Positions 35,494 through 44,330 of a stretch of 64,000 nucleotides of DNA are shown piece by piece. The stretch lies in assembly GCA_963732775.1 (NCBI GenBank), contig CAVTAR010000001.1, positions 2,232,001-2,296,000 of the forward strand, given 5' to 3'. The notes beneath the pieces were generated by a model that was not told the origin of the DNA, made no database searches, and worked only from the letters and a program-made list of their open reading frames with translations. The position numbers were made by a program, and so were the translations under genes. Within the stretch, counting starts at the first letter, position 1, and the number at the start of each line of letters is the position of its first letter. Source of the stretch: CAVRQM01 sp963732775. GTDB taxonomy: Bacteria > Pseudomonadota > Alphaproteobacteria > Acetobacterales > Acetobacteraceae.

Positions 35494-35973
35494 ATGGTCC
35501 AGTTCGCGGCCTTGCAGCCCATTACCGCCGTTCGCGACGATCGTCTCGCGCACTCGCGATCGCGTCGCCGGCTCGCGCTCGCGCTTGCTGTGCTGGCGGC
35601 ATTCGCGGGTTTTGCGGCGGGCGCCGCCTGGGCCGCCCCGGCGCCGACGGGGATGGAGGCTGACCTCGGGCGTCTGCTTCGCCTCATGGCGGTGCTGAAG
35701 GTTGCCATGGCCGCGGGTGCCGCGTGGCTGGTCGACTGGCGGCTGCGCGCGCCGATCACGCCCCGCCTCGCAGTCGGCTACCCGATGTCGGTGGCGCTGA
35801 TGGCTGCGGCCCCGGGGCTGATCTGGCATCTCGTCCCGGTGATCGCCGGGGCGCTCGTTTTTCACGCTGGACTCGTGCTGATCCTGCTCCTCGCTTACGT
35901 GGATCGCGACGGCACGCGCGGAGCGTTTGCCGCGGCGGGCGCCGCGCGAGTGCGCGCATACACTCAGGATTAA
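35494..35973 (+). CDS. Membrane protein with about four spans, unknown function
   Basis: This protein of about 159 residues has spans near residues 28-50 (LALALAVLAAFAGFAAGAAW), 62-82, 95-112 (GYPMSVALMAAAPGLIWHLV) and 115-137 (IAGALVFHAGLVLILLLAYV). AGAGGAGG ends 8 bases before ATG 35494, which favours this start over GTG 35488. No family is recognised. It lies between another membrane protein and a PAS-EAL enzyme, 42 bases from the latter. Confidence 0.6.
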   Translation: MVQFAALQPITAVRDDRLAHSRSRRRLALALAVLAAFAGFAAGAAWAAPAPTGMEADLGRLLRLMAVLKVAMAAGAAWLVDWRLRAPITPRLAVGYPMSVALMAAAPGLIWHLVPVIAGALVFHAGLVLILLLAYVDRDGTRGAFAAAGAARVRAYTQD

Positions 35974-36015
35974 GGCCGCCCGGCGGATATTGGCCCCGCT
36001 CAGCAAGGGCGGTGC

Positions 36016-37890
36016 ATGTCCGACACGACGCGATCGAGACCGCCCGCGCCCGACGCACGCAAGCCGTCGCTTGCGGCAGCGGCGGCCGCCGCGTTGGCGG
36101 CCCCGGCCATGTCGAGCGCCGCGCGGGAGCGCGACCGTTTCCTGCCGTTCGCCTTCGCGGCTGCCGACCTGCTGGTGGAGGTCACGCCCGACGGCCGCAT
36201 CACATTCGCCATCGGCGCCTTCGTGCCGCGTTTCGGGCGCGAGGCGGACGGCTTCATCGGCCGCCACGCAAGGTCCCTGATCGCGCCCGAGGACCAGACG
36301 GCGTTCGCGGTCGCCCTAGCGGCAGCCTCGGTGAAGGGTCGCATCCCGCCGCTGCTGCTGCGGCTCGGCGATCGTGCGCGCAGCCTGTCGACCGTCGCCG
36401 GATTGCTGATCCCCGGCACGCCGTGGCGGCTCTGCCTCACGCTCGGGCCGGCGCCGATCGCGGCGAGCGCCGCACCGGCAGCGGAGGCCACGACCGGAGG
36501 CGCGGCACTCGCCGGCGGCGGGTTCGCCCGCGCCGTGGCGGCCAGCGTGCAAGGCGGCCCCGGACCGACGGGCGGGACGTCCGAACTCGGCCTTGTGGAG
36601 GTGAGCGGCTGGTCGGCGGCGCGCGAGGCGCTGTCCTCGGCGGATCACCGGGCCTTGCGCGAGGACATCATGGCCCTGCTGCTGGCCTCGGGTCCGGCGG
36701 CACTCGCGAGCGAGGTAGCCGACGGCCGGTTCGGCGTGCTGACCCACGCACCGCTGGATGTGGAGGCGATCGTGCGTGCGGTGCAGCAAGTAGTGGGCAG
36801 CGGAGCCGCGGGCCGGGTGAAGCAACTGGGCCTCGCTCCGGTGGAGGGCGTGGGAATGCGGCTCGACAGCCAAGACATTGCTCCGGCGCAGGCTGCGGGC
36901 GCGCTGAAGTTCGCCCTCTCGCGCTTCGCTGCCGGCGGCATCGAGGCAGCGCGCGAAGCGGGCGGAGCAAAGGGCTTGGCTGGTGTTGTCGCCGCCGCGC
37001 AGGACCGAGCCGCAGCGGTGCAACGCAGCATCGCCGAGCGTCGCTTCCGGCTGCAGTTCCAGCCGGTGGTCCACCTCGCCCGCCGCGAACTGCACCATTT
37101 CGAAGCACTGTTGCGCCCGATCGCGACGCCGCAGGTGCCGATCCGCTCGACCCAGGAATTCGTCACCTTCGTGGAGGCGGTCGGGCTGTCCGAAGAGCTG
37201 GACTGGGCGGTGCTGCAGGAAGTGCTGCGCGTGGTTGGCCGGCCAGAGGGACCGCCGGTCGCGGTGAACGTCTCGGGCCTGTCCATGCAGAGCGAGGCGT
37301 TTCGCGAGCGCACCCTGGCGGCGCTGGCGGCCACCCCGCTGTCCCGGCGCATCATGTTCGAGCTGACCGAGACGGCCGAGATCGAGGACATGGCGGCGGC
37401 GGCGGCGACCATGATGCAGTTCCGCGCCGCGGGCGTCGAACTCTGCCTCGACGATTTCGGCGCCGGTGCGGCGGCGTTCCGCTACTTGCGCGAGCTGCCG
37501 GTGGACTACGTGAAGATCGACGGCGCCTATGTGCGCTCGGCACTGAACAGCCCGCGCGAGCGTGGCTTCGTGGTCTCCATGATCGACCTCGCCCGCTCGG
37601 TGGGAGCGCGCACCGTAGCCGAGATGATCGAAACCGAGGCGGAGATGAGGCTGATGGCCGAGCTCGGGGTGGAGTTCGGCCAGGGCTGGCTGTTCGGTCC
37701 CCTGGCGCCCTGCCTGGCGGCTTGCAATAGGCTGCCCCGCGCGCCTCGCGAGGACCGCGAGCCTGGTGAACCGTGCCAGCCGCTTGTTGCTCAGCTCCGG
37801 GCGCGGCGGGCGGGCGTGGTTGCGGGCGACACGGTGGCCTCGAGCCGTCCTTCGGCCGCGGTCCAGGCGATCGCGCCGAGGTCGCGGTAG
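36016..37890 (+). CDS. PAS-EAL cyclic-di-GMP phosphodiesterase
   Basis: This 624-residue protein has a PAS-like N-terminus (about 45-150: LLVEVTPDGRITFAIGAF). A middle linker leads to an EAL domain from about residue 340. The EAL motifs are complete: HFEALLRP, AVNVSGLSM, MFELTETAEI, LDDFGAG, VDYVKIDGAY, AEMIETEAEM and FGQGWLFGP. It should therefore hydrolyse c-di-GMP. No GGDEF domain is seen. The last 50 or so residues (from about 37730) are unlike an EAL end and overlap the convergent marR gene by 100 bases; an indel there is possible. There are no membrane spans, so it may work with the two membrane proteins upstream. Confidence 0.88.
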   Translation: MSDTTRSRPPAPDARKPSLAAAAAAALAAPAMSSAARERDRFLPFAFAAADLLVEVTPDGRITFAIGAFVPRFGREADGFIGRHARSLIAPEDQTAFAVALAAASVKGRIPPLLLRLGDRARSLSTVAGLLIPGTPWRLCLTLGPAPIAASAAPAAEATTGGAALAGGGFARAVAASVQGGPGPTGGTSELGLVEVSGWSAAREALSSADHRALREDIMALLLASGPAALASEVADGRFGVLTHAPLDVEAIVRAVQQVVGSGAAGRVKQLGLAPVEGVGMRLDSQDIAPAQAAGALKFALSRFAAGGIEAAREAGGAKGLAGVVAAAQDRAAAVQRSIAERRFRLQFQPVVHLARRELHHFEALLRPIATPQVPIRSTQEFVTFVEAVGLSEELDWAVLQEVLRVVGRPEGPPVAVNVSGLSMQSEAFRERTLAALAATPLSRRIMFELTETAEIEDMAAAAATMMQFRAAGVELCLDDFGAGAAAFRYLRELPVDYVKIDGAYVRSALNSPRERGFVVSMIDLARSVGARTVAEMIETEAEMRLMAELGVEFGQGWLFGPLAPCLAACNRLPRAPREDREPGEPCQPLVAQLRARRAGVVAGDTVASSRPSAAVQAIAPRSR

Positions 37891-38276
37891 AACGTCGCGC
37901 CCCGGGCAGTGCGGCGCGCCAGCACGCGGCGGCGATCGACCCGGTCCTCCTCGCGCGACAGCAGGTCGAACTCCACCAGCCGGTCCATCACCCGCGTGAC
38001 CCCCGGGCGCGAAATGTTCATGCGCTCGGCGAGGCTGCTGACGGTCTGCACTTCGTCCTCGGTGTAGACGATCAGAAACGCGCTGAGCTGGCGCGCGGTG
38101 AGGTCGCGGCCGTCGCGGCGGACTAGCGTGAGCAGGATCTCGCGCAGCATGTCGACCCGCTGGTCCTGAGGCAGCGGTTCCTGCGGACGGCTGCGCGCGA
38201 CGATCCGGGGATGGGCGATCAGCGCGGGCGGACCCTGGTCGCGCGGAATATTCAGTGGCGTTGCCTTCTGCGACAT
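37791..38276 (-). CDS. MarR family transcriptional regulator
   Basis: This 161-residue winged-helix regulator shows LTARQLSAFLIVYTEDEVQT, then the recognition helix SSLAERMNISRPGVTRVMDR and the wing FDLLSREEDRVDRRRVLA. GGAGAGG 5 bases before ATG 38276 fixes the start. It is divergent from the alkyladenine glycosylase gene. An imperfect palindrome lies in the shared intergenic region, so autoregulation is plausible. Its 3' end overlaps the end of the EAL gene. Confidence 0.9.
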   Translation of the reverse strand: MSQKATPLNIPRDQGPPALIAHPRIVARSRPQEPLPQDQRVDMLREILLTLVRRDGRDLTARQLSAFLIVYTEDEVQTVSSLAERMNISRPGVTRVMDRLVEFDLLSREEDRVDRRRVLARRTARGATFYRDLGAIAWTAAEGRLEATVSPATTPARRARS

Positions 38277-38350
38277 GGCACCTCTCCGTTGATATTGACT
38301 GGCTCGCCTTGCACTCTGTTCACTTCGTCCATAAGTAGCAATCGTCAAAA

Positions 38351-38375
38351 TGCCATTGATTGACATTTAACGGCA
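38351..38375. promoter_or_regulatory. Imperfect palindrome, candidate MarR operator
   Basis: A 25-base A+T-rich stretch in GC-rich surroundings reads TGCCATTGATTGA, then CATTTAACGGCA. About 18 of 25 positions are symmetric. It lies 75 bases upstream of marR and about 48 bases before the alkyladenine glycosylase start. A related GCCATTGAC occurs at about 38395. Assignment as operator is inference from position and symmetry. Confidence 0.35.
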
Positions 38376-38422
38376 ATACAACGTTGGCCACCACGCCATT
38401 GACGAACTGGAAAGCGCTCCCA

Positions 38423-39068
38423 GTGGCGCTGCTTCCGAGTGACACTTTGAACTCAGGCACGCTGGCTGCTCGGCGTCTCCATCGTGCGCCTCACGCCCGA
38501 GGGGGTCGCCGCCGGCCGGATCGTCGAGACCGAGGCCTATCCGCCTGGCGACCCGGCGGCGCACCACTACCGGCGCATGACGGCGCGCAACCGGTCGCTG
38601 TTCCGCCGACGTGGCCACGCCTACGTCTATCGCGCCTACGGGACCTGCTGGATGCTGAACGTGTCGAGCGAGACCGACGGCGTCGGCGCGGGCGTGCTGA
38701 TCCGTGCCATCGAGCCGACATGGGGGGTCGCGCTCATGGCGGCGCGCCGGGGTCCTGGGGCCGCAGCACGCGACGTCGCCCGTGGGCCAGGCCGGCTCGC
38801 GGCCGCACTCGCCATCGACCGCGCCCTCGACGGCATTGATCTCTGCGCGCCGGGGCCGCTGTTCCTGGCGCATCCGGCCGGCGAGGGTCCGGCCGCGCTT
38901 CCGGAAGGCGCGGTCGGCACCAGCGTGCGAATCGGGATCACCCGAGCAATGGAGGAGCCGTGGCGCTTCTTCATCCGCGGCAGCCGTTTCCTCAGCGGCC
39001 CGGCGTGGCTGAACGGGGCGGGCCGCCGCAGCCCCCCCTGCCCGCCGGCGACGCGCGCGCCTATGTAA
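38423..39068 (+). CDS. DNA-3-methyladenine glycosylase, AAG/MPG type (one frameshift)
   Basis: AAG-type glycosylase removes alkylated purines. The core is clear: GRIVETEAYPPGDPAAHHYR holds the catalytic Glu, followed by RNRSLFRRRGHAYVYRAYGT and CWMLNVSSET. GVLIRAIEPTWG and ARGPGRLAAALAID come next. The conserved N-terminus (ALLPSDTL, then ARWLLGVSIVRLTPEG) is split by an indel near 38455, so the visible open frame from 38484 is truncated. GTG 38423 is a likely start. The protein is about 215 residues, of near-normal size. It is followed by the CbpA gene. Confidence 0.85.
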
Positions 39069-39076
39069 CGGACGTC

Positions 39077-40000
39077 ATGCCCGATCCATACGACACCCTC
39101 GGCGTTCGCCGCGCCGACACGCCCGAAACCATCCGCCGCGCCTATCGCAAGCTCGCCAAGAAGCACCATCCCGACCTGAACCCGGGCAAGCCCGAGGCGG
39201 CCGAGCAATTCAAGGCGCTGAACGCGGCGCACGACCTGCTGTCCGATCCCGAGCGGCGGGCGCGCTTCGATCGTGGCGAGATCGACGCCGAGGGCAACCC
39301 GAGCGCGCCGCGCGACTTCTGGCGCGCCCATGGCGAGGCGGCCGGAGGCAGGCAGGGCGACAGTGCTGCCGGCCAAGCCGCGGGATTTAGCGCCGAGGAC
39401 CTGGAGAGCCTGTTCGGCCAGGCATTCCGAAGCGGCGGCGGCGGCGGCGCCGAGGACCCGTTCGCCACCATGCGCAGCCGGGGAGCGGACGTGCAGTACG
39501 CGCTGACTATCGATTTCATGGATGCCGCGCGCGGCGCGGTGCGGCGGCTCTCGTTGCCGGAGGGGCGCACGCTCGACGTGACCATCCCGGCCGGGGTGCG
39601 CGACGGGCATGTGATGCGACTGCGCGCCCAGGGGCGGCCCGGGCGCAACGGCGGCAACTCGGGCGACGCGCTGCTGGAGATCAACGTCGCCCCGCACCCG
39701 TTCTTTCGCCGCGACGGCGACGACGTGGTGCTGCGCCTGCCGGTGACGCTGCAAGAGGCGGTGCTCGGTGCGTCGGTGGAGGTGCCGACCATCGGCGGGC
39801 GGGTGCGGCTCACCATCCCGGCGGGCTCGACCAGCGGCACGCGGCTGCGGCTGCGGGGTCGCGGCGTCGGCGAGGGCGACCAATACGTGGAGCTTGAAGT
39901 GCGCCTGCCGCACGAGCGCGAGCCGGCGCTGGCCGATTTCCTGCGCGACTGGGAGCCGGAGCACCCGTTCGACCCGCGCGCGGCGTTGCTGGAGGCGTGA
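39077..40000 (+). CDS. cbpA: CbpA-like DnaJ co-chaperone
   Basis: This 307-residue type II J-protein has a J domain at about 1-68 (DPYDTLGVRRADTPETIRRA; HPD in KKHHPDLNPG). A Gly/Ala-rich linker with FRSGGGGG follows, then two DnaJ C-terminal beta domains (SLPEGRTLDVTIPAGVRDG, FRRDGDDVVLRLPVTLQEAV). There is no zinc-finger region. It stimulates DnaK and binds clients, and may bind DNA. Its TGA overlaps the GTG of cbpM. Confidence 0.92.
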   Translation: MPDPYDTLGVRRADTPETIRRAYRKLAKKHHPDLNPGKPEAAEQFKALNAAHDLLSDPERRARFDRGEIDAEGNPSAPRDFWRAHGEAAGGRQGDSAAGQAAGFSAEDLESLFGQAFRSGGGGGAEDPFATMRSRGADVQYALTIDFMDAARGAVRRLSLPEGRTLDVTIPAGVRDGHVMRLRAQGRPGRNGGNSGDALLEINVAPHPFFRRDGDDVVLRLPVTLQEAVLGASVEVPTIGGRVRLTIPAGSTSGTRLRLRGRGVGEGDQYVELEVRLPHEREPALADFLRDWEPEHPFDPRAALLEA

Positions 40001-40317
40001 GCGTGCGCATCGAGGCAGTGGTGGCCCGCGTCTCGGGCATCGACGCGGCGGAGGTGGCGGACTGGCTCGCCCGCGGCTGGGTGGAGGCGGGCGGCACGCC
40101 GCCCGACTGGATATTCGACGAGGTGCAGCTCGCCCGCGTCCGCCTGGTACGCGACCTGCGCCACGACGCAGGGGTGGAGGAGGATGCGCTGGCCCTGGTG
40201 CTGTCGCTGCTCGACCAGGTGTATACGCTGCGACGCGGGATGCGTGTGCTGCGCGAGGCGCTGGAAGACCAGCCGGCAGCCGTGCGCGACGCGGTGCTGG
40301 CGCGGCTGCGGGGGTAG
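39997..40317 (+). CDS. cbpM: CbpM-like chaperone modulator
   Basis: This 106-residue MerR-like helical protein has DAAEVADWLARGWVEAGG, WIFDEVQLARVRLVRDLRHD, and DALALVLSLLDQVYTLRRGM. It matches CbpM, which binds the J domain of CbpA and inhibits it. GTG 39997 overlaps the cbpA stop, so the pair is translationally coupled, consistent with stoichiometric control. A bulged hairpin terminator follows directly. Confidence 0.9.
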   Translation: MSVRIEAVVARVSGIDAAEVADWLARGWVEAGGTPPDWIFDEVQLARVRLVRDLRHDAGVEEDALALVLSLLDQVYTLRRGMRVLREALEDQPAAVRDAVLARLRG

Positions 40318-40348
40318 GCTGCCCCTCCCCGGCCGGGAAGGGGCAGCC
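40317..40348. terminator. Bidirectional hairpin between cbpM and the propeller gene
   Basis: GGCTGCCCCTCCC pairs with GGGAAGGGGCAGCC, with a single bulged base and a short loop GGCC. It sits right after the cbpM stop and before the stop of the convergent BNR protein. Three tandem copies of GGCACGTCAC-like sequence follow at 40351-40375. Confidence 0.55.
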
Positions 40349-40366
40349 TCGGCACGTCACGGCACG

Positions 40367-42025
40367 TCACGGCACGGCGGGAACCGTGATCGCGCGCGTG
40401 TACAGGTTGGTGAGGTTCGGACCCACCGCCCGCGCGAACACCGGGTGAGCGGTCTGGCCGTTGGCCTTCAGGCCCTCGTAGTCGCCCAGGAAGTGCCCCG
40501 CGCCGGCGACCGGAGCGTTGTCGTAGTCGAAGCTGTGGTCGGTCACGCGCAACTCCGTCGACCAGTCCGCATTGCTGGTGCAGCCGTCCGGCGAGTTGAT
40601 CGGGTTGCAGAACACCGCCCAGTGGTCGGCGTTGTCGCTGCTGGCACCGACCTTGTCGTTACGGAAGTCGTAGTAGGTCACGACCGCCGTGCCATCCGCC
40701 GTGGTCGTCACGGTCGGGATGATCGCCTGCTGGAACAGCGGGTGGTTCGGGTTGCGCGGCGTCTGGTTGATGCGGAACGGAGCGGTCCATTGCTGGCCGT
40801 CCTGCGTCCAGGCCATGGACACCTCGGGCACGCCGGTGAAGCGAGTGTCCTGCCAGACCACGTAGATGACGCCGGTGCGCGCGTCGGCCGTGACCGAGAA
40901 CAGGATGTCGGACGAGCGGATCGGCTCCTGCTTGTTCGGCGTCACCACCGCCCCGGTGTTGACGATGTCGAGCGGCAGGATTGCCGGGCCCCATGTGGCA
41001 CCCTTGTCGGCCGAGATCACCAGGCCGATCTGGTCGGCGCCCGTCAGGTCGTTCTGCCGGGTGAAGAAGTCGATGATGCGCCCGTTCGGCAGCGAGACCA
41101 CCTGGTTGGCGATGGTCTGGTAGTTGGCGCCAGGATTGTAGATGACGCGCGACGCCTCCCAGGTGGTTCCGCCGTCGGTGGTGCGCGAGAACCAGGTCTT
41201 ACCGGTGACGAAGGTCGGGAAGCCGGCCGCCGCCGCTGCCAGCGCGAAGCCGCTGTCGCGCGCCCGCTCGCGCAGGGCACGGGTGATCGACAGCACGTCG
41301 CCGCCGCCGCCGCCGGTCAGGTCGACCTCGCCGAAGCCGGGCGTGAACGCGTCGAGCTGGTCCCAGACGGTGTAGACGTGTTGGGAATCGGTGACGTCCG
41401 CGGTGATCGCGTTCTTGTCGTTCAGCCGTTGCGGCTTGCCCAGCTTGTTTGGCTGGTTGACGATCAGCGTCGTGGGCGGTCCCCAGGTGACACCGCCGTC
41501 AGTGGAACGGCTCACCGTCTGCCCATTGAGGCCGTAATGGTTGGCGTTGGCCAGTTCGTCGACGACCAGCTCGGAGAAGTACGCTGTGCCGTCGGGCGAG
41601 AACGTGACCCACGGGTCGGAGGAGCGGTTCCACGGGCCGTTCTGGCACTTCGTGACGTTCGGCGTGCTGGTCGGGGTCCAGGTCGCGCCACCATCGGTGG
41701 ACACGTTGCCGCGCAGACCGCGCGAGCCGCCATTGGTCCAGCGGTCCTGCTGCACGCCGACCAGCAGGTTGCTCGGGTTGCTCGGATTAATGGCGAGGTT
41801 CGGCTCCACCTCGGTGTTCGGGTAGTTGGAGCCCGGCTGCCCCGCGACGTTGTCCGCCGTGCACTTGGTGAAGATACTCCCGGCGCCGACCCTGAAGAGC
41901 GGTCCCTCGGTGGGCGTCGCCGCGAATGCTGGCATGGACACGGCACAAGCCAGTGCGATGGCGCTGCCGCCGAGTAATGTCCGTTTGCGCCGTGTTTCGG
42001 TCGAACCGGGGGCGGAATACTTCAC
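40367..42025 (-). CDS. Secreted sialidase-like BNR beta-propeller protein
   Basis: This 552-residue exported protein has a leader with TRRKRTLLGGSAIALACAVS and an AFAA cleavage site. Five Asp-box-like repeats mark propeller blades: STDGGATWTP, STDGGVTWGP, TTDGGTTW, SADKGATWG and TQDGQQWT. The fold is that of sialidases and related glycosidases or binding propellers. No FRIP motif or arginine triad is evident, so enzymatic activity is unproven. GGAGG precedes ATG 42025. The stop lies within a short direct repeat. It may be a surface glycan-binding protein. Confidence 0.82.
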   Translation of the reverse strand: MKYSAPGSTETRRKRTLLGGSAIALACAVSMPAFAATPTEGPLFRVGAGSIFTKCTADNVAGQPGSNYPNTEVEPNLAINPSNPSNLLVGVQQDRWTNGGSRGLRGNVSTDGGATWTPTSTPNVTKCQNGPWNRSSDPWVTFSPDGTAYFSELVVDELANANHYGLNGQTVSRSTDGGVTWGPPTTLIVNQPNKLGKPQRLNDKNAITADVTDSQHVYTVWDQLDAFTPGFGEVDLTGGGGGDVLSITRALRERARDSGFALAAAAAGFPTFVTGKTWFSRTTDGGTTWEASRVIYNPGANYQTIANQVVSLPNGRIIDFFTRQNDLTGADQIGLVISADKGATWGPAILPLDIVNTGAVVTPNKQEPIRSSDILFSVTADARTGVIYVVWQDTRFTGVPEVSMAWTQDGQQWTAPFRINQTPRNPNHPLFQQAIIPTVTTTADGTAVVTYYDFRNDKVGASSDNADHWAVFCNPINSPDGCTSNADWSTELRVTDHSFDYDNAPVAGAGHFLGDYEGLKANGQTAHPVFARAVGPNLTNLYTRAITVPAVP

Positions 42026-42129
42026 TCATTCCTCCATGGTATTATGGTGGCGCACCGGCGGGTGCCGGATTACCTGGAGGGAAGCTTAAGAACAGATTGC
42101 GGAGTAGGCAACCCCGGGCGGCTGCGGCC

Positions 42130-43563
42130 TCATCGAGCCACCGGAGGCAGCGCGCTCAAATCCTCGTGGACTTGCCCTACCACCTGCGCCCAGTCGCGCC
42201 GCGTCGGCTGGCGATAGAGGCGCAGCGAGGGGTACCAAGGACTGTCCGCGGCCTGCGTGAGCCATCGCCAATCCGGCGCGAAGGGGATCATGACCCAGGC
42301 CGGATGGCCCATCGCACCCGCGACATGGCCGAGCGACGTGTCCACGCACACCACCAAGTCGAGCGCCGCTATCAGGGCCGCGGTGTCCTCGAATGTCGCG
42401 AGCAGCGGGTCGGCGTCGTGCAGGCTGGTCGGGCCGGGCCATCGGGCGATCTCGCTCGTCGCCGAACCCTTCTGCAGCGAGACGAGGGCCACGTCCGGCA
42501 AAGCGGCGAGCGGGGCAAAGGTCGCCAGGGGCACCGAGCGGTTGCGGTCGTTGTTGTGCGTCGGCCGCCCCGCCCAGGCGATGCCGACACGCCGGATGCC
42601 CTCCGGGACGCGCTCGGCGAGCCAGGCGCGCATCGCGGCGAGTTGCGCCGGCTCCGGCCGCACGTAGGGGATCGGCGCCGGGATCGCGTCCCGACGAATG
42701 CTGGCGAGGCGCGGCAGGCCGGAGAAAGGGACGTAGGCAGCGTGGTCCGGGATGTCGTCCCAGCGTGTGTGGTAGGCCGCACCGGGGAATAAGCGCGCCA
42801 GCAGTGGCGCCATCTCGGCCGAGCACGCCACCAAGGCTTCGGGCGCCCGCGACAATGCCCATGGCAAGAATCGGGCGAACATCAGCACGTCGCCGAACCC
42901 CTGGTCGGCGATCAGCAGCAGCCGCTTGCCGGCCGCGAGCCGCACGCCGTCCCATTGCGGCCGCGCGCCGCGCGCGAGGAACGCCGCCGGCATCAGCGGC
43001 TGCGCGCCGGCAATGCGGTACCGCCACTCGTACTCGGCCCAGCCTTCGGCGTAGTCGCCGGTCAGCAGCAGCGTCTGGCCGAGGCGCATGTGCGCCTCCG
43101 GCATGTCGGGGCGCAGAGCTATGGCGCGACGGGCAGCGCGGATGCAGGCGCCAGTGTCGAGCCGCTCGTAGTGCAGCATCGCCTCGTTGAAGTGGCACAC
43201 CGGGTCGCTGGGCGCGAGCGCCGAAGCGCGACGGATCGCGGCCAGCCCCTCGTCGACCCGGCCGAGCAGGCGATACACCTCGGCGAGGTTGCAAAGCTGG
43301 CGCGGCGCGCTGGCACCGGCGGTGAGCGCCTGCTCCATCAGTTCGGCCGCCTGTTCGCTGCGGCCGCGCTTGAAGGCGATGAAGCCCAGCAAATGCAGCG
43401 CCTCGGACTGGCGCGGCGCGCCGGCCAGCACGTGGCCGAGCAGGCGCTCGGCGGCGTCGAAGCGGCTCGCTTCCACGTATTCGCGCACGATGGCGAGCAT
43501 TTCCGCGAGCGGCACGGCGACGATAGACGGGGCGGCGGGCTGCGGCTTCAGGGCGGAGCTCAC
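42130..43563 (-). CDS. TPR protein fused to GT9-like glycosyltransferase domain
   Basis: This 477-residue protein has TPR repeats in the first 190 residues (SEALHLLGFIAFKRGRSEQA, QLCNLAEVYRLLGRVDEGLA, EAHMRLGQTLLLTGDYAEGW). The C-terminal domain resembles family 9 glycosyltransferases: LLIADQGFGDVLMFARFLPW, VGIAWAGRPTHNNDRNRSV, and LDLVVCVDTSLGHVAGAMGH. Such TPR-GT9 proteins are common in alphaproteobacteria and methanotrophs, with unknown acceptors. It is on minus, 104 bases downstream of the BNR gene start. Confidence 0.88.
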   Translation of the reverse strand: MSSALKPQPAAPSIVAVPLAEMLAIVREYVEASRFDAAERLLGHVLAGAPRQSEALHLLGFIAFKRGRSEQAAELMEQALTAGASAPRQLCNLAEVYRLLGRVDEGLAAIRRASALAPSDPVCHFNEAMLHYERLDTGACIRAARRAIALRPDMPEAHMRLGQTLLLTGDYAEGWAEYEWRYRIAGAQPLMPAAFLARGARPQWDGVRLAAGKRLLLIADQGFGDVLMFARFLPWALSRAPEALVACSAEMAPLLARLFPGAAYHTRWDDIPDHAAYVPFSGLPRLASIRRDAIPAPIPYVRPEPAQLAAMRAWLAERVPEGIRRVGIAWAGRPTHNNDRNRSVPLATFAPLAALPDVALVSLQKGSATSEIARWPGPTSLHDADPLLATFEDTAALIAALDLVVCVDTSLGHVAGAMGHPAWVMIPFAPDWRWLTQAADSPWYPSLRLYRQPTRRDWAQVVGQVHEDLSALPPVAR

Positions 43564-43666
43564 GCGCCATGTCTAGCACGCTCACGCCCGCGCGAGCAAG
43601 TCGGCAGCCGCTAGGCGCGCCGCCGCAGTCGTGTCATGAGCCCACGAAGCATGTTCGGAGGACGCC

Positions 43667-44300
43667 ATGGCGACGGTCACGGTCTACGGAGCTGCGTACA
43701 GCACCTACACGCGCACCGCGCTGCTGGCGTTGCAGGAGAAGGGAGTCGGCTACGCGCTGGAGATGGTCGACATTTTCCAGCCGATCCCGGAGGAGCACAA
43801 GCAGCGCCAGCCCTGGGGCAAGATCCCGGTGCTGCAGCACGACGGCCACCAGATATATGAGACCACCGCGATCACCCGCTACATCGACGAGACCTTTCCC
43901 GGGTACTCAGTTGCAGCCGGCCACGCCGCTCGACCGGGCGCGGATGGAGCAGGCGCAGGGGATCATCGACAGCTACGGGTATCCCGCGATCGTGACGTCG
44001 CTGTTCGTGCAGCGCGCGGCGATGCCGAAGTTCGGCCAACCGAGCGACGAGGCGAAGATCGCCGCCGCGCTGCCCGAGGCCGAGAAGGCGCTCGACGCGC
44101 TGGTTTCGGTCCAGGGCGGGCACGGGTGGCTCGCGGGCACGTACAGCCTGGCCGACCTGCATTTCGCGCCGGTGTGCGTCTACCTGCGCATGACGCCGGA
44201 GGGTGCCGCGATGTTGGCCAAGCGGCCGTCGCTGGTGGCGTGGTGGGACATGATGGTGGCCAAGCCGAGCATGGCGGCCACGAAATCGCCGCTGGAGTAG
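43667..44300 (+). CDS. Glutathione S-transferase (one frameshift)
   Basis: The thioredoxin-like N-domain (ATVTVYGAAYSTYTRTALLA, GKIPVLQHDGHQIYETTAIT, RYIDETFPG) gives way near 43905 to a second frame with the helical C-domain. This has TQLQPATPLDRARMEQAQGI, then GTYSLADLHFAPVCVYLRM. An extra G in a GGG run explains the break. The full length is about 210 residues. The YSTYTR motif places the catalytic Ser/Tyr region. The substrate is unknown. The gene is divergent from the TPR-GT9 gene. Confidence 0.9.
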
Positions 44301-44330
44301 ATCGTCGTCGACCAGGCTCCCGCCGCGCCG

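Noticed and set aside
40351..40375. Three tandem GGCACGTCAC-like copies as a possible repeat array
   Set aside because: It is too short and is partly the coding end of the propeller gene; not a CRISPR or VNTR of note.
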